NCBI GenBank assembly: GCA_002337215.1
Contig: DDFO01000050.1
Location: 66,129 to 71,432, forward strand
Origin: Phycisphaerales bacterium UBA1926
GTDB lineage: Bacteria > Planctomycetota > Phycisphaerae > Phycisphaerales > UBA1924
DNA: 5,304 nucleotides
Direction: 5' to 3'
Under the pieces are notes generated by a model. It was not told where the DNA came from. It worked only from the letters and a program-made list of their open reading frames with translations, and searched no databases. The translations under genes were made by a program, and so were the position numbers. Shown one piece after another: positions 1 through 5,304 of the stretch (position 1 is the stretch's first letter; every line of letters starts with the position of its first letter).

Positions 1-2372
1 TCCTCCGAGACCGAGCGGATATTGAACAGGCCTGGCGTCGCCGTGGGCTCGAGCCGGAACTGGAACACGTCGTCTTGCCCGTAGCGTCCGCCGAGCACCG
101 TCGAGTCCTCGCCGGTCATGCCCGGAACAGCGCCGGGCCGCTTGTAGCTCGCCTTGTTGTGGATGAAGTAGGGCGTATCCGTGCGGATCTGCGTGTCGCC
201 GTCCCACGCGGCGTACATCTTGCCCACGGGTGTGAGTGAGCCGTCTGCCTCGCGCACCTCGCCCCGGTTGTCCGAGATCGGGTTGCCCGGGTCATTCGTG
301 AAGATGAATACCGCGTACTTGTGCACGTAGGGAAGCAGTTCCATCCGCCACAGCACCTCGGCGAACCAGTTGTACACGGGTTCCTTGGTCCAGTTGTTCG
401 TGTTGCTCCAGTCCACCACGCTGAACTCGCTGACCACGACGTCCCGATCCCACGCGTTGTGCGCGTCGGTGATTCGGTTGATGAACGAGTTCGCGTTCGG
501 GCCGCCGTAGGTGTGCATCCCGACGTAGTCGAGCCGAAGCTCGTCCGCGTCCGCGTCTGCCATGAAATCCTGGATCCACGGCGACGTCGCCGGGTGCCCC
601 GCAACCGCAGGACCGAGCAGCGGCATGTTCAGCACCTCGAGGCGGGGCCACAGCGCCGACGCCGTCGGCACCGGGATATTCGCCTGATCCACGCCGTCCG
701 GCTCGTTGTACCCCATGAGCACGATGCCCTCGCTGTTCCGCTGCCACTCGGGCATCAGCGAAGGACGCTGCGACCAATTGAAGCTCCCCCATTGCATGGG
801 CCAGAACTCGACATCGCTCGGGAACGTGTCGTTGGGCCCCCAGTTGTACGCCCAGCTGTTCTCTATCACGCCCGCGAGGTCGGGGAAGCCGCCCGTCCCC
901 TTCTTGGAAGGACGCGCGCGGAATGCCATGGACCACGCCTGGCCGACGCCGCCCGCCGTACGCTGCTCGAGCGCCGAGCCGTCAGCCTCGGCCGTCGCGG
1001 AGAGCACGAGCCCCGACTGGCTGTTGACGAACCGAACGCCGCCCGCGACGTCTTCCATCCGCCAACGCTGCGAGGGCAGCCCGAGATACGCAGACTCCAC
1101 AATCGCCGCGCCCGTGTCGATCGAGCCGCCCGCGGGCTCGAGGCACATCCCCGTCGCCCGGTTGCGGAGGCGATACGTATCGGTGCCAACGTTCAGCAGA
1201 ACCTGGTAGTGCTGGGGAACCAGGCCGCTCTGGTCGCGCACCGAAACACCGCCGTCGAGAGATGACGTCATCGCGAGGCCGGCCCCGTCGATCTCGATCG
1301 AATAGAAGGAATCGTTGAACTCGCGATAGTCCGGCTCATCGCCGTCTCGGACACCGGAACCGATCGGCCAGCCACCCGCGACATCGGTGGGGGGGAGCGG
1401 GACGATCTCCCGCACGACCCCGCCCGCGTCCTGCACCACCAGCCGGATCGCCGCCGTCGTGATCGGTGCGTCAAATTCGACCGCGAACTCGGTCATGGTG
1501 TTGTTGCTGAAACCGCCGCCCGGGATATCAATCCAGAGCCCGCTGCTTTCGTCGAGCGTCTGGAACCGCCCGCGCGAGACAGGAGCCGCGCCGCTCGCAA
1601 GCCCCGAGTACAGGTGCACGGAGCCGAGCTCGACGGGCGTCGTCTCCACGCGCACTGAGACGGGGCTCGTCTCGGGCGGGTCGCGCAGGTCGAGCGAGAT
1701 CCATTGATTCGCAGCCGAAGACGACTGCCAGTACGCCCCGTCGCCCACGAACCCATCGACGACCGACCGCCTGCTCGACCCGTTCACAGTCGAGCTCGCG
1801 TCGGTGTTCGCCAGCCGGTGCTGTCGGGCCATGTGGGGATCAACGCCCGATCCGAACGGGACGCTCCCGGCGCTCGGCGGGAACGCCGCGACCTCGCGCA
1901 CCGTCGCCGACGTGTCCTGGATGGTCACCTGCAATTGCGTTGTCGTGACGGGAGACGCGAACGCCAGATCGATGAAGCCTGATGTGTTCCCGCTGATCGC
2001 CGATCCCGGAACGCTCTGCAGCAGGCCGTTCCCGTCGAGATACTGCACATCGAGCTCATCGACCGGCCCGTTGCCCAGACCGCCCGAGTAGACATGCAGC
2101 CGAGCGATCTCCGTCGGACGATCGAAGAACATGTTCAGGCGGTGCCGGCCCCGGTTGTTGGTGACCCAGCTGTTCTCGGGGCCCAGCTTGCCGTCGGTCG
2201 CGAACTGCCCGACCGCTTCGCCATTCACCGAACTCCCGGTCGCGAACCGGTAGCGACCGACATTGGCGTCGAGGCCCGCGAGGGCGCCCGACGAAACCCC
2301 CGCGGCCGCACAGAGGAACAGAGCCGTCGTCCACCGAACGCGACGAACACAACGATCAGAGTCGGAAAGCAT
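1..2372 (-). CDS. Exported multidomain GH128-like glycoside hydrolase (C-terminus cut off by window edge)
   Basis: Predicted secreted glycan hydrolase; GH128 enzymes cleave beta-1,3-glucans such as laminarin. The minus-strand frame is open for 790 codons with no stop before base 1. Residues 1-32 form a signal peptide: an Arg-containing n-region, a hydrophobic stretch from TTALFL, and a likely cut after ALA at 30-32. Two discoidin (F5/8 type C)-like domains follow (about 35-165 and 180-328), and share a repeated tail. Residues 354-484 look like a ricin-type beta-trefoil with QHY (387-389), QRW (435-437) and QAW (478-480). The catalytic core spans about 490-725. It contains YNWG, the GYNEPD motif with presumed acid/base E557, MHTYGG, and VVVSEF with presumed nucleophile E649. 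Residues 727-790 (YFIHNK, FQFRLE) may open another trefoil. The start is set by GAGGA nine bases upstream. The gene lies 168 bases after the prepilin gene on the same strand and may be cotranscribed with it. The fold and family call is strong; the exact substrate is inferred. Confidence 0.9.
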   Translation of the reverse strand, partial: MLSDSDRCVRRVRWTTALFLCAAAGVSSGALAGLDANVGRYRFATGSSVNGEAVGQFATDGKLGPENSWVTNNRGRHRLNMFFDRPTEIARLHVYSGGLGNGPVDELDVQYLDGNGLLQSVPGSAISGNTSGFIDLAFASPVTTTQLQVTIQDTSATVREVAAFPPSAGSVPFGSGVDPHMARQHRLANTDASSTVNGSSRRSVVDGFVGDGAYWQSSSAANQWISLDLRDPPETSPVSVRVETTPVELGSVHLYSGLASGAAPVSRGRFQTLDESSGLWIDIPGGGFSNNTMTEFAVEFDAPITTAAIRLVVQDAGGVVREIVPLPPTDVAGGWPIGSGVRDGDEPDYREFNDSFYSIEIDGAGLAMTSSLDGGVSVRDQSGLVPQHYQVLLNVGTDTYRLRNRATGMCLEPAGGSIDTGAAIVESAYLGLPSQRWRMEDVAGGVRFVNSQSGLVLSATAEADGSALEQRTAGGVGQAWSMAFRARPSKKGTGGFPDLAGVIENSWAYNWGPNDTFPSDVEFWPMQWGSFNWSQRPSLMPEWQRNSEGIVLMGYNEPDGVDQANIPVPTASALWPRLEVLNMPLLGPAVAGHPATSPWIQDFMADADADELRLDYVGMHTYGGPNANSFINRITDAHNAWDRDVVVSEFSVVDWSNTNNWTKEPVYNWFAEVLWRMELLPYVHKYAVFIFTNDPGNPISDNRGEVREADGSLTPVGKMYAAWDGDTQIRTDTPYFIHNKASYKRPGAVPGMTGEDSTVLGGRYGQDDVFQFRLEPTATPGLFNIRSVSE

Positions 2373-2382
2373 TCTTTGGGAT

Positions 2383-2399
2383 CCTCGTGAAACGCGAGG
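2383..2399 (-). promoter_or_regulatory. Small hairpin overlapping the hydrolase ribosome binding site
   Basis: On the minus strand, CCTCG and CGAGG form a perfect five-base-pair stem around a seven-base loop. The 3' arm contains the GAGG of the Shine-Dalgarno sequence for the hydrolase gene that starts at 2372. Folding would mask the ribosome binding site. The stem is short, so this may be chance in GC-rich DNA; no known riboswitch or thermometer class is recognised. Confidence 0.3.
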
Positions 2400-2444
2400 G
2401 CCTGACCACCACGATCAAGCCCTTGCGAGTATCGGTCTTGAAGT

Positions 2445-2468
2445 TCCCGCTGCTCGGAGCGAGCGGGA
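2445..2468 (-). terminator. Strong intergenic hairpin between prepilin and hydrolase genes (no U-tract)
   Basis: TCCCGCT at 2445-2451 pairs perfectly with AGCGGGA at 2462-2468. An inner GCT/AGC pairing extends the stem to ten pairs with one bulged base and a CGG loop. It lies 72 bases after the prepilin stop on the minus strand. The bases after it on that strand are ACTTCAAGA, so there is no T-run as in a classical intrinsic terminator. It could instead be a partial terminator, an RNA-processing site or an mRNA-stabilising 3' structure that lowers hydrolase expression relative to the prepilin. The structure is seen; the function is inferred. Confidence 0.35.
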
Positions 2469-2540
2469 CGTCGGTCCGTTCATGAACTTCTGCGTATCGA
2501 CCCGGGCGGATTCGTTGCCGGGCGATTCTGCAATGCTCGA

Positions 2541-3590
<1,050 letters not shown>

Positions 3591-3597
3591 CGAGTAA

Positions 3598-3604
3598 TCC
3601 TCCC
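3598..3604 (-). promoter_or_regulatory. Ribosome binding site fixing the prepilin start
   Basis: The minus strand reads GGGAGGA here, a near-complete Shine-Dalgarno sequence seven bases before the ATG at 3590. It decides for this start over the in-frame ATG at 3644, which would add 18 residues ([18 protein letters not shown]) that are not typical of a prepilin leader. Confidence 0.8.
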
Positions 3605-3651
3605 AGCGGGGCGACGGCGGACGGCCGACGCGTGCGTTTGTCAATCGGACT

Positions 3652-3665
3652 GTTAAGCACTTAAC
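3652..3665. promoter_or_regulatory. Perfect palindrome GTTAAG-CA-CTTAAC, candidate operator of the prepilin promoter
   Basis: GTTAAG and CTTAAC are exact inverted repeats around a CA centre. On the minus strand the element starts at the end of the candidate -10 box (3664-3669) and covers the expected start of transcription near 3657. This is a classical repressor position. A related element, TTAAGCGGTTAA, sits at the LamG promoter. The palindrome is seen directly; operator function is inferred. Confidence 0.55.
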
Positions 3666-3692
3666 TCTAGCGGATAATCATACCGTGTGCAA
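3664..3692 (-). promoter_or_regulatory. Candidate sigma70-type promoter for the prepilin gene
   Basis: On the minus strand, TTGCAC (3692-3687) and TAGAGT (3669-3664) are separated by exactly 17 bases. The -10 keeps the key T, A and final T; the -35 keeps only TTG. Predicted transcription would start near 3657, giving a leader of about 67 bases before the ATG at 3590. The TATGAT at about 3683-3678 is an alternative -10 but lacks a good -35 at the right distance. Confidence 0.4.
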
Positions 3693-3806
3693 CACAGTTT
3701 CTTGGAAACAAACGACCCTTTCAATCGCTACAGAAGCACCGGAATCACCCTTCGCGGGCAGAAAACCGCCGTCATGGGGCCAAAAAAGGCCGAAACACCA
3801 AGGAAC

Positions 3807-3821
3807 GGGCCGTCACGGCCC
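3807..3821. repeat. Perfect GC-rich inverted repeat GGGCCGT-C-ACGGCCC
   Basis: Seven bases on each side are exact complements around a single central base; as RNA this is a six-pair stem with a TCA loop. Neither strand has a T-run directly after it, so it is not a convincing terminator. It lies in the divergent intergenic region, about 39 bases upstream of the candidate LamG -35 box. It could be a protein-binding palindrome or a structural element. Confidence 0.45.
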
Positions 3822-3842
3822 AAATCTGAGGCTTGCGACGAA

Positions 3843-3879
3843 AATCCGGGACAATCCGCTTGCGATAGCACAGAATCCG
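3843..3879 (+). repeat. Three AATCCG direct repeats in near-helical phase upstream of the LamG gene
   Basis: AATCCG occurs at 3843-3848, 3853-3858 and 3874-3879, so the copies start 10 and 21 bases apart, close to one and two turns of the helix. The first two lie just before the candidate -35 box (3860-3865), and the third falls in the spacer. Such phasing is typical of an activator or response-regulator site; no binding protein is identified. Confidence 0.35.
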
Positions 3880-3888
3880 CGATACCCT
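3860..3888 (+). promoter_or_regulatory. Candidate sigma70-type promoter for the LamG protein gene
   Basis: TTGCGA (3860-3865) and TACCCT (3883-3888) are separated by 17 bases. The -35 matches four of six consensus positions. The -10 keeps the T, A and last T only, so it is weak and would suit an activated or regulated promoter. Transcription would begin near 3895, giving a leader of about 60 bases. Confidence 0.35.
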
Positions 3889-3894
3889 AAAAAA

Positions 3895-3910
3895 GGTTAA
3901 GCGGTTAAAC
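3895..3910. promoter_or_regulatory. GGTTAAGC-GGTTAAAC repeat, candidate operator of the LamG promoter
   Basis: The sequence can be read as a tandem GGTTAA repeat with an eight-base period, or as a near-palindrome TTAAGCGGTTAA (3897-3908). It shares GTTAAGC-NN-TTAA with the palindrome at the prepilin promoter. Its core AAGCGGTT fits the AANCGNTT core common to LacI-family operators. It lies at the expected transcription start, where a bound repressor would block initiation. The regulator family is inferred. Confidence 0.5.
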
Positions 3911-3912
3911 AC

Positions 3913-3929
3913 GCGGGGCCGATCCCCGC
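3913..3929 (+). promoter_or_regulatory. Hairpin in the 5' leader of the LamG gene
   Basis: GCGGGG (3913-3918) and CCCCGC (3924-3929) form a perfect six-pair GC stem around the loop CCGAT. It sits 12 bases before the AGGAG ribosome binding site (3942-3946), which itself is eight bases before the ATG. It leaves the ribosome site free, so mRNA stabilisation is likelier than translation blocking. The function is inferred. Confidence 0.4.
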
Positions 3930-3954
3930 TTCAGACCTTGTAGGAGAGTTACTC

Positions 3955-5304
3955 ATGACCACACGCACCATCAAGGCGGCGACTCTCGTCCTCGCCGCCG
4001 GCACCCTCGCGGGCACCGCCGTTGCTCAGGCGCCCATCACCGTGATCGGCGGATTCAACTTCAATACCTGGAACGCGGGCACCGCTCCCCCCAACGCTGC
4101 CACGTGGACCCCAGAGAAGTCCTCCACGGGTTTCGCCAACGGCCTCCGCTGGGTCTGGCAGAACACCGACATCGACGGCAACCCCATCCCCGCGGCGATT
4201 CACCGCGTGGACGATCCCGCCGTCCCGGGCATCACCGGTGCATTCCGGTTCCCCGAGGCCCGGGCCGCGTCGATCGATCAGCCCTCCGGCACCCTGCGCA
4301 ACTGGGAGGACCAGGCCCAGCCGGGCGAGGCCGCCACGTTCGAGCTCTGGTTCAAGACCGATGATCTCACCGGGACGCACGTCCTGTTCGAGAACGGCGC
4401 GACCGGCAAGGGCGTCGCGATCGCCCTCGACGGGGATGATCTCGTCTTCTCCGTCCAGGCGACCGACGGCGCCGGCGGCAACGAATCCGCCTACGTCCAC
4501 CGCGAGCAGCTCACCGACACCGGCTGGCACCAGGCCGTCATCACAATCGACTTCTTCTCCTTCCAGATCACCAGCTACCTTGACGGCCAGCCCGTCAACA
4601 GCGCGTCGTTCACCCCGTCGGCCACCTACCGCTGGACGGGCGGCAACCCCGCCGGCCTCGGCATGGTCGGCACCGACCCCGCGTTCCCCGACGCGGGCAT
4701 CGCCAACGACGCCGTCGATCCCATGAGCATCACCGATTACAACGGGCTCATCTCGACGCTCCGCTTCTACGACGTTGACCTGTTCGCCAACGAGGTCCAG
4801 GACAACTACAACGCGTTGACCGACAACGCCGCCGCGGTCCGCCGCGCCGATTTCAACGGAGACGGCGCCGCCGACGACAACGACGCGTTCGACTTTGTCA
4901 GCTTCATGACCTCGACCAATACCGACCCGATCGCGTCGTTCGAGTTCCCGTTCCCGCACGAGCCGGGCGGCGGCGTGATGACCGTCGATCCCTTCCTCGA
5001 CGAGACCTACGTGGGTGACTTTGCCTGGGACCGCGACACGGGGTGGCTCGCCGGCAGCTCCGAACCGACGTTCCAGTTCCCCGCAATCAACGTGCTCATC
5101 CCGGTCCCCGTCAACGAGCCCGCCTTCCCCAGCATCCGCACCGCCTTCGAGCTCGACGGCGTTGAGGCCTTCCGCGGGCCGAAGTTCGAGTTCGCCGACG
5201 ACACCACCGCCGGCCGCGCCGTCATGTGGCTGTATGTCGATGACCTCGTCGGCAACCACTGCCTCTTCGAGGCGGGCGGCTCCGGCGTCGGCTTCTCGAT
5301 CGTC
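3955..5304 (+). CDS. Exported LamG-domain protein with dockerin-like calcium loop (C-terminus cut off by window edge)
   Basis: Predicted secreted or cell-surface protein; LamG (concanavalin A-like) domains usually bind glycans or mediate adhesion, and the ligand here is unknown. The frame is open for 450 codons to the window edge. Residues 1-24 are a signal peptide (basic TTRTIK start, hydrophobic TLVLAAG stretch, likely cut after AVA). Residues about 96-290 form a LamG/Laminin_G_3-like domain: FELWFKTDD, HVLFENG, DTGWHQAVITID, SYLDGQPV and the closing LISTLRFYDVDLFANEVQDNY. Next comes DFNGDGAADDND (299-310), with D299, N301, D303 and D310 in the dockerin/EF-hand calcium-ligand pattern. After a Pro-rich linker, residues about 395-450 (FELDGVEAF, AVMWLYVDDLVGNHCLFEAGGSGVGFSIV in part) restart a LamG domain. 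The start is supported by AGGAG eight bases before the ATG. The gene is divergent from the prepilin gene. No catalytic residues are recognised. Confidence 0.9.
   Translation, partial: MTTRTIKAATLVLAAGTLAGTAVAQAPITVIGGFNFNTWNAGTAPPNAATWTPEKSSTGFANGLRWVWQNTDIDGNPIPAAIHRVDDPAVPGITGAFRFPEARAASIDQPSGTLRNWEDQAQPGEAATFELWFKTDDLTGTHVLFENGATGKGVAIALDGDDLVFSVQATDGAGGNESAYVHREQLTDTGWHQAVITIDFFSFQITSYLDGQPVNSASFTPSATYRWTGGNPAGLGMVGTDPAFPDAGIANDAVDPMSITDYNGLISTLRFYDVDLFANEVQDNYNALTDNAAAVRRADFNGDGAADDNDAFDFVSFMTSTNTDPIASFEFPFPHEPGGGVMTVDPFLDETYVGDFAWDRDTGWLAGSSEPTFQFPAINVLIPVPVNEPAFPSIRTAFELDGVEAFRGPKFEFADDTTAGRAVMWLYVDDLVGNHCLFEAGGSGVGFSIV
4849..4884 (+). other. Dockerin/EF-hand-like calcium-binding loop between LamG domains
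   Basis: Encodes DFNGDGAADDND, with Asp, Asn and Asp at loop positions 1, 3 and 5 and Asp at position 12, followed by the hydrophobic AFDFVSFM helix-like stretch. This is one dockerin-type half-repeat. A true type I dockerin has two; I see only one here, so cohesin binding is not supported and a calcium-stabilised linker is more likely. Confidence 0.65.

Larger units (their letters stand above)
3591..3954. other. Divergent intergenic regulatory region, no gene
   Basis: 364 bases separate the start codons of the prepilin gene (minus) and the LamG gene (plus). The central part is more A-rich than the surrounding coding DNA, and its short open frames give unconvincing peptides. It contains the two candidate promoters, two related TTAAGC-NN-TTAA elements, three phased AATCCG repeats, a perfect GC-rich inverted repeat and a leader hairpin, all listed separately. 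The middle stretch, about 3697-3806, also has the small inverted repeat GTTTC-TTG-GAAAC (3697-3709) and GGCC-AAAAAA-GGCC (3778-3791). I see no tRNA or recognised small RNA. Confidence 0.8.

Noticed and set aside
321..1265. Plus-strand open frame (314 aa) opposite the hydrolase
   Set aside because: Composition is Arg/His/Pro-rich and without domain signs; it lies across the ricin-like and catalytic region of the minus-strand hydrolase.
3591..3644. Upstream in-frame ATG at 3644 for the prepilin
   Set aside because: The ATG at 3590 has GGGAGGA at ideal spacing, and the extra 18 residues would make an unusually long leader.
3639..3644. Perfect TTGACA -35 box on the minus strand
   Set aside because: The region 16-18 bases downstream is GC-rich with no -10-like sequence, and it would start transcription very near the ribosome site.
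3685..3900. Short plus-strand frames (71 and 67 aa) in the intergenic region
   Set aside because: No ribosome binding site, no hydrophobic or domain pattern, and they run across the candidate promoters and repeats.
3913..3929. Leader hairpin as an intrinsic terminator or riboswitch
   Set aside because: There is no T-run after the stem, and the leader of about 60 bases is too short for a known aptamer.
4849..4884. Cellulosome dockerin
   Set aside because: Only one half-repeat is visible and it sits between LamG domains, so cohesin docking is not supported.
3949..5259. Long minus-strand open frame (436 aa) opposite the LamG gene
   Set aside because: Its product is a monotonous Gly/Val/Glu/Arg-rich chain with no domain. 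The opposite strand has a signal peptide, LamG domain and calcium loop with a good ribosome site, so this is a GC-driven shadow.

Overview
The window looks like high-GC DNA from a member of the Planctomycetota, most likely of the Phycisphaerae type. This rests on three things: a planctomycete-style prepilin with a GFTLIE leader and [10 protein letters not shown] continuation; large secreted proteins built from discoidin, ricin-type, LamG and dockerin-like modules; and a strong G/C bias at third codon positions. This assignment is inferred from protein style, not from a marker gene.

There are three protein genes, and two of them run off the window. Reading leftward (minus strand) from the middle are a prepilin-like protein (3590 to 2541, 349 aa) and, 168 bases further on, a large exported glycoside hydrolase (2372 to beyond base 1, at least 790 aa). 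The hydrolase has two discoidin-like domains, a ricin-type beta-trefoil with its QxW motifs, a GH128-like catalytic core with both catalytic glutamates, and the beginning of another trefoil-like region. Reading rightward (plus strand) is a secreted LamG protein (3955 to beyond 5304, at least 450 aa), with a dockerin-like calcium loop after the first LamG domain and a second LamG domain starting at the window edge.

Between the divergent genes lies a noncoding region of 364 bases (3591-3954). It holds one plausible promoter for each direction. Each promoter has a related TTAAGC-NN-TTAA element close to its expected transcription start. The region also holds three AATCCG repeats in near-helical phase, a perfect GC-rich inverted repeat, and a hairpin in the LamG leader. 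The paired elements suggest that one regulator, possibly of the LacI family, controls both directions.

Taken together, the content fits a carbohydrate-responsive locus: an exported beta-1,3-glucanase-like enzyme, a large surface or extracellular carbohydrate-binding-type protein, and a pseudopilin-type surface or secretion component. The substrate link is inferred from the GH128 family only. I saw no RNA genes, insertion sequences, CRISPR arrays, phage genes or defence genes.
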